Source: an uncultured Lachnospiraceae bacterium
GTDB lineage: Bacteria; Bacillota; Clostridia; Lachnospirales; Lachnospiraceae
Reading direction: 5' to 3'
DNA: 64,000 nt
Assembly: GCA_947625465.1 (NCBI GenBank)
Contig: CANQOK010000003.1
Location: 1 to 64,000 of the forward strand
Each line of letters begins with the position of its first letter. The first letter of the stretch is position 1. Positions 46,065 through 54,938 of this stretch are shown here, one piece after another. The position numbers and the translations under genes were made by a program. A model generated the notes under the pieces. It was not told the DNA's origin. It made no database searches and saw only the letters and a program-made list of their open reading frames with translations.

Positions 46065-46579
46065 AAGTCCAACAATCCTTTCATTACATGTACTTTCATT
46101 ACTTTATTTTCCAGATCCACATTCAGAATACACTCCCGAATGGCAGGCAGCAACAATTCTTTTTTGCCCGTATCGCAGACATATACATCATTGGCGCCGG
46201 TCTGGAGGACGTCGGTCAGCGTACCCAGCCGGGTTCCGGCTTCGTCTTCAACAGTCAGACCGATCAGATCTGCGATGAAATATTCGCCTTCTTCGAGCGC
46301 AACCGCGTTTTCTCTGGTTACCAGAAGCGGTTTCTGCCGCAGCAGTTCCGCCTCATTTCGGTCTGCGATCTCCTCAAATTTTAAAATCACCATCTGTTTG
46401 ATATATTTAACGGATATCACATGCAAAAGCCGGGTGGATCTCCCCAGATCCAGGATCACTTCCTTTAACTCGTTAAAGCGCTCCGGATCGTCCGTAGTCG
46501 GATAAACCTTTACTTCTCCGTGGACGCCGTGCGGGGACGTGATGATCCCGACTTGCAGCAGATTCTCTGTTTCTTTCAT
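46061..46579 (-). CDS. rimM: Ribosome maturation factor RimM
   Basis: A 172-residue factor that binds S19 and helps 30S head maturation. The N-terminal barrel starts [19 protein letters not shown]; a PRC-barrel C-terminal domain includes [31 protein letters not shown] and LLPAIRECI. It overlaps trmD by four bases. The 99-base gap to khpA upstream holds a long imperfect hairpin. Confidence 0.97.
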   Translation of the reverse strand: MKETENLLQVGIITSPHGVHGEVKVYPTTDDPERFNELKEVILDLGRSTRLLHVISVKYIKQMVILKFEEIADRNEAELLRQKPLLVTRENAVALEEGEYFIADLIGLTVEDEAGTRLGTLTDVLQTGANDVYVCDTGKKELLLPAIRECILNVDLENKVMKVHVMKGLLDL

Positions 46580-46619
46580 TTTCTCTCCATTTCAACTGTC
46601 ATTTCTTTCACATACAAAA

Positions 46620-46669
46620 GCTGTCGCAAAGGAGAAGGCAGAACTTCTGCACTCCGCCTTCGCGGCAGC
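46620..46669 (-). terminator. Long imperfect hairpin between khpA and rimM
   Basis: On the minus strand the 50 bases 46669-46620 fold on themselves: GCTG/CAGC at the base, CGC/GCG, GGAG/CTCC and GCAGAA/TTCTGC at the tip, with short internal loops, followed by TTTTG. It could be an attenuating terminator or a processing site setting the level of rimM-trmD relative to rpsP-khpA. The U-run is short, so a full terminator is doubtful. Confidence 0.5.
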
Positions 46670-46678
46670 CCATCCGTG

Positions 46679-46909
46679 TTACTGTTTGATTTCAACAATC
46701 ACTTTCTTGTCTTCTTTTAAGGCGGCTGCTTTTACTACGGAGCGGATTGCCTTCGCAATTCTCCCCTGCTTACCGATTACTCTGCCCATATCTTCCGGCG
46801 CCACGCTTAATTCCAGAACAATGGTCTTCCCATTTTCTGTTTCTGTAACAACCACCTGATCCGGCTCATCAACCAGTGACTTTGCCAGAACTTCTAATAA
46901 TTCTTTCAT
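46679..46909 (-). CDS. khpA: KH domain RNA-binding protein KhpA
   Basis: A 76-residue single KH-domain protein, partner of KhpB (Jag) in RNA binding and cell-division control in Firmicutes. The GxxG loop is GKQG in MGRVIGKQGRIAKAIRSVV. I start at the ATG at 46909 (MKELLEVLAKSLVDEPDQV, the family start) with GAGG five bases before it; the frame extends 12 codons upstream without a family match. Between rpsP and rimM is its usual place. Confidence 0.96.
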   Translation of the reverse strand: MKELLEVLAKSLVDEPDQVVVTETENGKTIVLELSVAPEDMGRVIGKQGRIAKAIRSVVKAAALKEDKKVIVEIKQ

Positions 46910-46947
46910 TTGAACCTCGATTCCGCAAGCTGTAACGAAAAACAAAC

Positions 46948-47193
46948 CTATTTCTCAATACCGGCAAGCTTAAACAATTTGCTTACAGTTTCTGTAGGCT
47001 GAGCACCGTTTGCCAGCCATTTCTTCGCCAGTTCTTCATTAATCTGGAATGCGCTGGGTTCTCTGTTGGGATCATAAGTACCGATTTCCTCGATAAACTT
47101 ACCATCTCTCGGAGATCTGGAGTCCGCTACAATCACTCTATAATAGGGAGCCTTCTTCTGTCCCATTCTTCTTAATCTGATCTTTACTGCCAT
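46948..47193 (-). CDS. rpsP: 30S ribosomal protein S16
   Basis: An 81-residue small-subunit protein needed for 30S assembly. It starts [20 protein letters not shown], followed by [20 protein letters not shown], both highly conserved. A strong AGGAGG site precedes the ATG. It lies between ffh and khpA. Confidence 0.98.
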   Translation of the reverse strand: MAVKIRLRRMGQKKAPYYRVIVADSRSPRDGKFIEEIGTYDPNREPSAFQINEELAKKWLANGAQPTETVSKLFKLAGIEK

Positions 47194-47241
47194 TTCATTT
47201 CACCTCCTTGGAATTATGCTGTTATTTATGTTAAACGGCGC

Positions 47242-48606
47242 CTAAAAAGGCATTCTGCCGCCGAACAATCCGCCGAAAGCGCCCCGGCGCTTTCCCTTCT
47301 TACCGCCCATCATGCCGGGCAGGGACTTCATCATCTTTCTCGCCTGTTCAAACTGCTTCACCAGCCGGTTTACTTCCCCCATATCTACGCCGGCGCCTTT
47401 GGCGATTCTGGCTTTCCGGGACGCGTTCAGGATATCGGGATTCGCGCGTTCCGCCTTTGTCATGGAATGAATGATGGCTTCGGTTCTTCCCAATGCCTTT
47501 TCATCCGGCAGCTGATCTTCCCGGATCTTGCCGCTGATGCCGGGCATCATATTCATGATCTCGCCCAGACCGCCCATATTTTTAATCTGTGCCATATAGT
47601 CCAGATAGTCGTCAAAACTGAACTCCGCTTTTTTTAATTTACGTTCCAGATCCCGCGCCTTGTCCTCGTCAATCGCTGCCTGCGCCTTATCGATCAGCGT
47701 CAGCACATCGCCCATGCCCAGAATTCTGGAAGCCATACGGTCCGGATAGAACTGTTCCAGGTCGGACAGCTTCTCTCCCATACCGATATACAGGATCGGT
47801 TTCCCGGTTACCGCGCGGATCGACAGAGCTGCACCGCCTCTGGTATCGCCGTCCAGCTTGGTTAAAACCACGCCGTCGATCCCGATCTGTTCGTTAAAGG
47901 TCCCGGACACATTTACCGCGTCCTGACCGGTCATGGCGTCTACTACCAGAATACTCTGGAAAACTTCGGTCGCATGTTTGATCTCGACCAGCTCCTGCAT
48001 CATATCTTCATCAATGTGCAGCCGTCCCGCCGTATCCAGAAATACCACATTCATGCCGTTCTTTGCCGCATGCTCGACAGCCGCCTTCGCGATATCCGCA
48101 GGCTTGTGTCCGGTTCCCATGGAAAACACTTCTACGCCCTGCTTCTGTCCGTTGATCTGCAGCTGTTCAATCGCAGCCGGACGGTAAACGTCGCAGGCGA
48201 CAAGCAGAGGCTTTCTGCCCTTTGCCTTCAGTTTCCCGGCCAGCTTCGCCGCCGTGGTCGTCTTACCTGCGCCCTGCAGGCCCAGCATCATGATCACCGT
48301 GATCTCATTGGACGGCTTTAAGACGATCTCTGTCGTCTCAGAACCCATCAGACGGATCATTTCTTCATTTACGATCTTGATCACCATCTGCCCCGGATTC
48401 AGTCCGTTCATCACATCCTGTCCGATCGCGCGCTCATTTACCGCGCTGATAAACTGCTTTACTACCTTAAAGCTGACATCTGCCTCCAGCAACGCCATCT
48501 TGACCTCCCGCAGCGCAGCCTTCACATCGGCTTCCGTAAGTTTTCCCTTGCTTCTTAAGTTCCTGAATACATTCTGTAGTTTTTCCGTTAAACTGTCAAA
48601 TGCCAT
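47242..48606 (-). CDS. ffh: Signal recognition particle protein Ffh
   Basis: The SRP54 GTPase that binds signal sequences and 4.5S/6S RNA and delivers nascent chains to FtsY, also encoded in this window. The 454-residue protein has the helical N domain, G domain with GLQGAGKTTTAAKLA near 107-121, DTAGRL and TKLDGDTRGGAAL, and a Met-rich M domain ending in GKKGKRRGAFGGLFGG. It starts 17 bases after ylxM, whose product may modulate SRP. Confidence 0.98.
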   Translation of the reverse strand: MAFDSLTEKLQNVFRNLRSKGKLTEADVKAALREVKMALLEADVSFKVVKQFISAVNERAIGQDVMNGLNPGQMVIKIVNEEMIRLMGSETTEIVLKPSNEITVIMMLGLQGAGKTTTAAKLAGKLKAKGRKPLLVACDVYRPAAIEQLQINGQKQGVEVFSMGTGHKPADIAKAAVEHAAKNGMNVVFLDTAGRLHIDEDMMQELVEIKHATEVFQSILVVDAMTGQDAVNVSGTFNEQIGIDGVVLTKLDGDTRGGAALSIRAVTGKPILYIGMGEKLSDLEQFYPDRMASRILGMGDVLTLIDKAQAAIDEDKARDLERKLKKAEFSFDDYLDYMAQIKNMGGLGEIMNMMPGISGKIREDQLPDEKALGRTEAIIHSMTKAERANPDILNASRKARIAKGAGVDMGEVNRLVKQFEQARKMMKSLPGMMGGKKGKRRGAFGGLFGGRMPF

Positions 48607-48622
48607 TGACGCCTCCGATTTA

Positions 48623-48982
48623 TTAAAACTCTTCCAATATGGAAGCTGAAATTGTCTTGATCTCTTCTAACTTTGCAATATCCTGCCGTTCTTCTGCTTC
48701 CGCAACGCAGAGATTCAGGCGGTCGATCTTTTCCTTCGCGCGCTGAAACCGCTCTACCAGATGCAGCTTCGCCTCATAGCTCTCCAGCGCCCGGTTGCAC
48801 CGCCGGATCAGATCATGGACTCCCTGACGGGTAATGCCCTGCTCCTCGGCGATCTCACCCAGACTGTAATCATTCAAAATAAAATCCGCATAGATCTGCT
48901 TCTGGTGCTTTGTCAGCAGTTCTCCGTAAAAATCATACAGCAGCGATAACGCAACCAGATTCTCCACGTTTTTGTTATCCAT
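48623..48982 (-). CDS. ylxM: YlxM/p13-like DNA-binding protein
   Basis: A 119-residue helical protein with a sigma-70 region-4-like helix-turn-helix (YSLGEIAEEQGITRQGVHDLIRR). YlxM is encoded next to ffh in Gram-positives and is reported to interact with SRP in streptococci. I start at the ATG at 48982 with AGGAG close upstream; the frame continues 24 codons up into the promoter region, which rules out that extension. It is the first gene of the ylxM-ffh-rpsP-khpA-rimM-trmD unit. Confidence 0.93.
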   Translation of the reverse strand: MDNKNVENLVALSLLYDFYGELLTKHQKQIYADFILNDYSLGEIAEEQGITRQGVHDLIRRCNRALESYEAKLHLVERFQRAKEKIDRLNLCVAEAEERQDIAKLEEIKTISASILEEF

Positions 48983-49025
48983 ATGCTCTCCTGTCCGCAC
49001 ACGGCCATTGTTTCCGACCTGCCCT

Positions 49026-49054
49026 AGTATATACGAAAAAAAAACAGGTGTCAA
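49026..49054 (-). promoter_or_regulatory. Sigma-A promoter for ylxM-ffh
   Basis: TTGACA (49054-49049), 17 bases including a run of nine Ts, TATACT (49031-49026) on the minus strand. The -35 box lies inside the right arm of the terminator of the preceding ABC operon. Confidence 0.8.
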
Positions 49055-49072
49055 GTATTTTTTCTTGACACC
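49036..49072 (-). terminator. Rho-independent terminator after the lipoprotein/ABC operon
   Basis: GGTGTCAAG (49072-49064) and CTTGACACC (49055-49047) form a perfect 9-bp stem with an 8-base A-rich loop, followed two bases later by nine Ts on the minus strand. It lies nine bases after the ATPase gene stop. Confidence 0.93.
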
Positions 49073-49081
49073 CGCATTTTT

Positions 49082-49987
49082 TTATTCCTGAATCGATCTT
49101 GTTTGCCTGTCGCCTTTCAGATAATACAGATATACGTCTTCCAAATTGGGCTGCGCCGCGGACGGGATAAAGCCGTCCGGACAGTCGTCTCCGACGACCC
49201 GATACACAACGCCCTCTTTTCTCTGGGAAATATTTCCGTTCGGATATGCCTGCATCAGACCGTGAAGTTCCTCCGGCCGGCAGATCCGTTCAAATATCCG
49301 GTCTTCCATTTGCGCCAGCAGAACATGCGGCGGCGCCATCTGCAGAAGTTTTCCTTCCCGGATCAGCAGTACCTGCTCCGCGATACACTCAATGTCCGCC
49401 ACCACATGGGTTGCCAGCAGGACAATCCTGTTTTCGGAAATCTCCGATATGTAATTCCGAATCCGGATCCGTTCCTCCGGGTCCAGCCCCGCTGTGGGTT
49501 CATCCAGGATCAGAATGTCCGGATCTCCCAGCAGGGCCGCCACAAACATGATCCGCTGCCGCATACCGCCGGAATAACCGCCGAGCTTTTTCGACGCCGC
49601 ATCCGCAAGTCCCACCATGTTCAGATATTCCTCAATCTGCCGCCGCGCTGTCTTCTTATCCAGTCCTTTCAGCCCCGCTGTATAAAATAAAAAACGCCGT
49701 GCCGTAAACTGATCGTACATGCCCTGCTGCTGCGGCATATAGCCCAGCCTCGCGCGAAACTGTCTGCCCAGCTTCAGCGTTTCTTCTCCCTGAAACAAAA
49801 TCTCGCCGTCCGTACGCCGTACAGTATCTGTAAGCAGGCCCATCATCGTCGATTTTCCCGCTCCGTTTGGCCCCAGGATCCCATATACGCCGGGATGAAA
49901 CATCACATGCAGATCATTCAGCACCGTTTTATCGCCATATCGTTTTGTCAGACCTTTCAGCTCCAATGTCAGTTCCTTCTGTTCCAT
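49082..49987 (-). CDS. ABC transporter ATP-binding protein
   Basis: A 301-residue ABC ATPase: Walker A GPNGAGKST (39-47), Q-loop around MPQQQGMYDQ, signature YSGGMRQR (138-145), Walker B ILILDEP (158-164), and the H-loop in LLATHV. The C-terminal about 80 residues form an extra domain (EERIFERI-like segment with RPEELHGLM), as in ABC-2 type exporters. The start lies inside the end of the permease gene (19-base overlap), so the two products form one transporter. The substrate is unknown. Confidence 0.94.
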   Translation of the reverse strand: MEQKELTLELKGLTKRYGDKTVLNDLHVMFHPGVYGILGPNGAGKSTMMGLLTDTVRRTDGEILFQGEETLKLGRQFRARLGYMPQQQGMYDQFTARRFLFYTAGLKGLDKKTARRQIEEYLNMVGLADAASKKLGGYSGGMRQRIMFVAALLGDPDILILDEPTAGLDPEERIRIRNYISEISENRIVLLATHVVADIECIAEQVLLIREGKLLQMAPPHVLLAQMEDRIFERICRPEELHGLMQAYPNGNISQRKEGVVYRVVGDDCPDGFIPSAAQPNLEDVYLYYLKGDRQTRSIQE

Positions 49988-52131
49988 ATCCTGCCGCCTT
50001 TCTTTTCAATTTCCGTTTTCTCTGTTCCTGCAAGCATTTTCCAGCCCGCAAACCCGGCTACTCCGACCAAAAGAATTCCCAATACGCTCACCGACCAGTT
50101 TACGCTGCCACCGTCATTCCAGAAATTCGCGGTATCCAATACGCCGGCCGCAGAGAGAAACGCAAGCTGCGGCAGCCCTGCGTAGCTTCCGATGGCCGGA
50201 AGCAGAAATATCAGCACGCTGACGCACATGGAAACGATAACACGCCTGCAGAATAACGAAATCAGCTGTACCGCCAGTGCCAGACAAAACAGCAGCAGAG
50301 CCTGCAGGAAAAACAGCAAAACCGCCATTGTAAGAATGGAAATGTTCAGGCTGCAATCCGCAAACCGATCCAGACTCTGAACCGGCGCGTCCCACATGGA
50401 AAATCCGAATTTACCGGACGCCATCAGATACCGGCTTCCTGTTACAAGAAGACAGATCAGAAAGGTCAGGATCGCGGTCAGTCCGCAGCGCCTTAACCAG
50501 ATAGTCCGTCGTCCGCAGGGCATGGAAGCCATATAATCCGCCGTATTCTGCTCTCGTTCCCACGCCTGCGCGCCAGAAAAAAGCAGGATCACCGCAAACA
50601 GCATCAGCAGCATATCTGCAGTCCGTTCATTTTCTCCCAGGAAATCCCATAGATATTCATAACCCAGCCGGTTTACATAATATCCCCGGATACCGCGTTC
50701 GGACAGTCCTTCCAGCCGTTCGGTATGGGAAAGCAGCTGCTCTGTTACTGCTCTGTGCTTTTGCAACGCCTGTATGGTATTCTCCGCGGTTTTGATCTCA
50801 CCCTCCGTAACCGCGGTAATTCCTTCGGCTGCCGAAGTCAGAAGCGCCTCCTGCTCGTCAATCTTTCTGTCTAATGTTTCCACTTCTCCTTCCAGATACC
50901 GGCGCTTCTCCGGCAGGACAGGACCCTGCAGAATTTCCATATAGTTGACGTATAACTGCAGGTCGGAATCGTAATGTACCGCTTCGTCCGAATACCGCCA
51001 GATACAGACCGCCGCCAGAGCTGCCAGAATCAGGATTCCTTTCTGCGTCCATAAGAGCTTATAGGCTTCCTGTCCGAACAGCCCGCTCCTTCCCAAAATG
51101 GAGCGCCATTTCCGATCTGCGCGTGTCCTGCGGCGCATTTCCGCAGCCGGATATCGTCTGCCAAACAAAAGAGCGATTCCGAAAAGGAACAGATAAAAAA
51201 CCGGAAGCAGTATCGCCATACAGGTATAGATGGAGACCGGATAACCGAAGAGATTCAGGTTCAGATAGGTACGGATATAATACGAGCTGTCCAGATAACC
51301 GAACAGGTTCAGATATTTCAGCGCCTGCAGCGGACTCTGCGGCGCGATCAGCGTATATGCCAGATATTCCGCAGTCAGCAGCAGCGCGGTACCGCCGACT
51401 GCCGCCACCGAATTGCGAAACCGCATGGATAGAAGCCAGAACAGCATTGCCAGGCAGCCGACTGCAAGCGCTTTCCAAAGCCAGTATAACAGCAGATAGG
51501 TTCCTACGGAAATCTCCAGCGTCACATTTTCAAACAGGGATACCGACTGCACCGCCCTGCCAAGACTGCCCAGTCCCCCGTACATCCAGACGCACAGACA
51601 GATATTTTCCAGCAGAAATACGGCTGTTGCCGTCAGAGAGGCGGCCGTCAAGGCCGTAAAACGGAGTACCGTGACCGGAAGCCGTCCGTTTTTCGTTACA
51701 AATATGAACCCGGACAGACCTTTCTTCTGTTCCTCGATTATGACCAGAACCACCACGATCAAAAACGCGAGAATACAGAAATCAGTAAACCGGGATTCCG
51801 TCAGCGCGGACAAACCCGCGGAAGGGCCGGGTTCCAGACTGACGCGCCCTGCCAGCTGGAAATCCGCCACCGTTTTGTCGATATTGCGGACGGAAAAGTT
51901 ATTTTCCCCGCCCATAGAAGCAGTCTGCTTCATTTTAACGGCATTTTCCTCAATTCCCGCCAGTTTATCCGCATAATCTGCCTGATACGCTGCTTCTTCC
52001 GCATTCATTGCCAGCCGGTATTCCCGCAGGTCACGCTCCGAATGCCAGAACAACGCGGCGTTGAACAACAGAAAGCCAAGCAGGGCAACTATGATTTTTT
52101 TCTGTAAAAAAATTCGTTTCCATTCCCACAT
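49969..52131 (-). CDS. ABC-2-type permease with two fused half-transporters
   Basis: A 720-residue membrane protein with about 12-14 hydrophobic segments in two similar halves. Each half starts with a cytoplasmic KRIFLQKK- or EAYKLLWTQKG-like stretch, a membrane helix, a long extracytoplasmic helical region, then five or six more helices. The second half's outer region (about 405-495) is coiled-coil-like (RRYLEGEVETLDRKIDEQEALL). A single chain may therefore provide both membrane halves. It follows the third lipoprotein gene by 18 bases. Confidence 0.85.
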   Translation of the reverse strand: MWEWKRIFLQKKIIVALLGFLLFNAALFWHSERDLREYRLAMNAEEAAYQADYADKLAGIEENAVKMKQTASMGGENNFSVRNIDKTVADFQLAGRVSLEPGPSAGLSALTESRFTDFCILAFLIVVVLVIIEEQKKGLSGFIFVTKNGRLPVTVLRFTALTAASLTATAVFLLENICLCVWMYGGLGSLGRAVQSVSLFENVTLEISVGTYLLLYWLWKALAVGCLAMLFWLLSMRFRNSVAAVGGTALLLTAEYLAYTLIAPQSPLQALKYLNLFGYLDSSYYIRTYLNLNLFGYPVSIYTCMAILLPVFYLFLFGIALLFGRRYPAAEMRRRTRADRKWRSILGRSGLFGQEAYKLLWTQKGILILAALAAVCIWRYSDEAVHYDSDLQLYVNYMEILQGPVLPEKRRYLEGEVETLDRKIDEQEALLTSAAEGITAVTEGEIKTAENTIQALQKHRAVTEQLLSHTERLEGLSERGIRGYYVNRLGYEYLWDFLGENERTADMLLMLFAVILLFSGAQAWEREQNTADYMASMPCGRRTIWLRRCGLTAILTFLICLLVTGSRYLMASGKFGFSMWDAPVQSLDRFADCSLNISILTMAVLLFFLQALLLFCLALAVQLISLFCRRVIVSMCVSVLIFLLPAIGSYAGLPQLAFLSAAGVLDTANFWNDGGSVNWSVSVLGILLVGVAGFAGWKMLAGTEKTEIEKKGGRIWNRRN

Positions 52132-52149
52132 AACGGTTCCCCAGCGGTT

Positions 52150-53505
52150 TTAATTTGCCTGAATGAATCTTGGGTTCTCTCCGTCCGACTTTGAAAGTTC
52201 CAGATAATACAACGTGTTTCCAATTCCCATCTGATCGGATGTTCCGTCTCCACTATCGTCATTGCAGATAAAAAACATGTACTCTGTGCCTGCCGGATAC
52301 TCAACTCCAACCAGGATATCATTTTCTTCCCAATCCGGATGCTGAATATACCGTTTGATCCTGCCGTCTAATCCGATTTCCAGGAATCCGGAATCCCGCA
52401 TATCATCATATTCCCATGCATAAAGAAGGATAGCGTCCGTATTGGGAACCAGATATCCCAGCTTTCTCTTCTTCGCTTCCCCGCTCAGGTCTGTCAGGAC
52501 TTTTCTTTCATTTGTAACGGGATCGTATCGATAGAGCACATTTCCATCCTGATAATATATCGTTCCACTGATCGGGCAGAATAAAGAATTTCCGATTCTG
52601 GGAATATCCGGTTTCTCAACCTGATCAGACTCCGTATTGAACCGGTATACTTCACCCATACAATCTGTCCGATTGCTAAAACAAAAATAAATGTAACTGC
52701 CTTCTCCATACAATTTCGTTCCGGTCAGGTCAGAATCTTCCGGAATCGGCATAATGCATTCCGGTTCTCCGCTCCCATCCATAGGAACTCGATACAGCAC
52801 ATTGCTTCCGCCCATATAAAAATCGTTCTGCCCTTCTTTCTGAAAAACATAGGCATAATACAAATATCCTCTGTGCTGAATAAACGTATAACTTACCGCA
52901 GTCTCTTTTTCAGTTGTATAAAAACTGACGAGATCCCGAACTGCCGTCCGTTCTGTCCCATCCGGAGAGATCCGATAAAGCCTGAGGGTTACATGCCCCT
53001 CGGCATCACTATCTCCAAATACAGGAATTTCAAAAATCAGATAGATATTTTTGTTGTAATAAAAAATCCCAAATAGATTTTGACCGGTAATATTGCTTTC
53101 TGCCGGACGTAACTCCGCATTGCAGCCTACATTTATCTCATGCGTACATTCCGGCTTGTTGCACAATTTGGCATAGCGTTTTTCTTTCGGATCGAAGACG
53201 TAGAGAAAAACGCCGTTATAGTAATAATAACTGTCTTCTCCTACGGCTAAAAAACTGTTGCTCCCGGTTTTCCCAAGATAATTCTGCCAGTCGGTTTCAA
53301 AATGGTAAGACTGATCTTCCGTTACGGGCTGAAACTGATCCGGATCCGTTATAATCGGAACGCCGTTCGGCGGCGGCGTCAGTTTTCCATTGTTGTCGGC
53401 CAGCGAATCCGCTTTCCATGTGGTTTCCGTTTCCTGTGTATCACCGCATGCGCACAGCAGCATAGCACAAAATACAATAAAAAACAGACTCTTTTTCATA
53501 CGCAC
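52150..53505 (-). CDS. Lipoprotein with CX4CXHX5C motif, paralogue 3
   Basis: A 451-residue predicted lipoprotein: signal peptide with lipobox LCAC (C20), then a short linker and the TTWKADSLAD and PIITDPDQFQPVTEDQ segments shared with its two paralogues. A conserved C115-x4-C120-x-H122-x5-C128 motif (LCNKPECTHEINVGCNA) follows. The remainder has repeated short strands with aromatic turns (YLYYAYVFQK, VLYRVPMDGSGE), suggesting a beta-propeller. It is the third gene of the operon, directly before the ABC permease. Function is unknown; sensing or binding a ligand for the exporter is a guess. Confidence 0.75.
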   Translation of the reverse strand: MRMKKSLFFIVFCAMLLCACGDTQETETTWKADSLADNNGKLTPPPNGVPIITDPDQFQPVTEDQSYHFETDWQNYLGKTGSNSFLAVGEDSYYYYNGVFLYVFDPKEKRYAKLCNKPECTHEINVGCNAELRPAESNITGQNLFGIFYYNKNIYLIFEIPVFGDSDAEGHVTLRLYRISPDGTERTAVRDLVSFYTTEKETAVSYTFIQHRGYLYYAYVFQKEGQNDFYMGGSNVLYRVPMDGSGEPECIMPIPEDSDLTGTKLYGEGSYIYFCFSNRTDCMGEVYRFNTESDQVEKPDIPRIGNSLFCPISGTIYYQDGNVLYRYDPVTNERKVLTDLSGEAKKRKLGYLVPNTDAILLYAWEYDDMRDSGFLEIGLDGRIKRYIQHPDWEENDILVGVEYPAGTEYMFFICNDDSGDGTSDQMGIGNTLYYLELSKSDGENPRFIQAN

Positions 53506-53533
53506 TTCTCCCTTGAACCTTTTTTCCTACGTC

Positions 53534-54895
53534 CTATTGGGCTCTGACGAATTTTGCTTTTCCGTTCTCCAGCTCTGCCTTATCCGCATAATACAAAACC
53601 GCTTCCGTTCCTTTGGAACGAAGATAAAACAAATAATCTCCTTCGGCATGGTACAGCGTTCCCAGCATTACTTTTTCCGAAATATCCTTTGTGTCCACCC
53701 ATGCGCCTGCGGCTCCATCCCTGCGTACCTGCTTCCATCTGGTATCATTAAAATCATCTTCCATATCAAATACATACAGGAATTCCCCGTCATAGGCAAG
53801 TTGTCCGCCTTTGTGCAGCTGTTCCGATGTCAGATCCGCAAAAACTGTTTTCTTCCCGGTGGCCGTATCGTATGCATATAAAATCGGTTTATCCTGTTCC
53901 GGCTTATAAATCACATACGAATCAAGCAGAGCATACGCCAGACAGATTAAGCGGGGAATATCCGGTTTTTCTATTGTTTCTGTTTCTGTCTGAAACCGAT
54001 ACAGATCTCCTTCCATATTCTCATCACTGACGGTAAAATATACATAACTCCCTGATGCTGCAAAACACGTATATACGGCGATTGATTCTTCCGGCAAAGG
54101 CATAATGCACTGACGCTCTCCACTGCCGTCAACCGGTATCCGCCATATTGTATGGTTCCCGTTCCGGTAAGGATCGCCTATGCTGCTGTCAGCCTGCATA
54201 TCATATACATAATATATATATCCGCGGTGCTGGGCAAAGCTGAAAGTTTCTTCAACCTCTTCCATAGCGCTTAAATCTTCTACATAATACTGAAGCAGAT
54301 CGCATACCTTTTCTTTCCGGGATCCGTCTAAAGAAATCCGAAACAGGCCGATCGACTGATATCCGGCCCTGGAAGCACTGCTCACCTGATACCCATAATC
54401 CAAGATAACATACAGGCTGCCCTGATAGTAAAAAAGGCCATGTACAGCGCTGATCATATACTGTTCCTCATTGAGAACAAGTGCATTGCAGTCTGTTCCG
54501 GGTTCATGCTCACATTCCGGTTTGTTGCACAATTTTGCGAATTGTTTTGTATCTGGATCAAATACATACAGAAATTGATTCGCGCAAACATAGTAACAAT
54601 CCTTACCTCTGACGAGCATTCCGCCTTCATTAAAAAACGGCGGTTCATCTGTTTCCGGCTGATAGGTCTGATCTGCTTTCGGAGATGCAAACTGCGAAAA
54701 GTCTGTCACGATCTCCACCCCTTCCGGCGCAGGCGTTTTACTGTCCGCGCCCTCGGCAAGGGAAGATCCGCCCCAGGTTACCGCTTCCTGACTAACCGAT
54801 TCCGGTTCCGCTTTCTTTTCTTCGCCGCATGCGCACAGCAGCAGACTGAATACAAATATAATAAATAGTCTGCATACAATAAAATGTTTTTTCAT
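53534..54895 (-). CDS. Lipoprotein with CX4CXHX5C motif, paralogue 2
   Basis: A 453-residue predicted lipoprotein with lipobox LCAC (C23) and the same plan as its neighbours: AVTWGGSSLAEG, VEIVTDFSQF, the motif C123-x4-C128-x-H130-x5-C136 (LCNKPECEHEPGTDCNA), then propeller-like strands including HRGYIYYVYDMQ and IWRIPVDGSGERQCIMPLP. The extra cysteines at 100 and 104 are not shared with paralogue 3. It lies 28 bases before paralogue 3. Function is unknown. Confidence 0.75.
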   Translation of the reverse strand: MKKHFIVCRLFIIFVFSLLLCACGEEKKAEPESVSQEAVTWGGSSLAEGADSKTPAPEGVEIVTDFSQFASPKADQTYQPETDEPPFFNEGGMLVRGKDCYYVCANQFLYVFDPDTKQFAKLCNKPECEHEPGTDCNALVLNEEQYMISAVHGLFYYQGSLYVILDYGYQVSSASRAGYQSIGLFRISLDGSRKEKVCDLLQYYVEDLSAMEEVEETFSFAQHRGYIYYVYDMQADSSIGDPYRNGNHTIWRIPVDGSGERQCIMPLPEESIAVYTCFAASGSYVYFTVSDENMEGDLYRFQTETETIEKPDIPRLICLAYALLDSYVIYKPEQDKPILYAYDTATGKKTVFADLTSEQLHKGGQLAYDGEFLYVFDMEDDFNDTRWKQVRRDGAAGAWVDTKDISEKVMLGTLYHAEGDYLFYLRSKGTEAVLYYADKAELENGKAKFVRAQ

Positions 54896-54938
54896 ACTCG
54901 TTTCCTTTATCCCTGTGTCAGATCCTGTCTATGTACTT

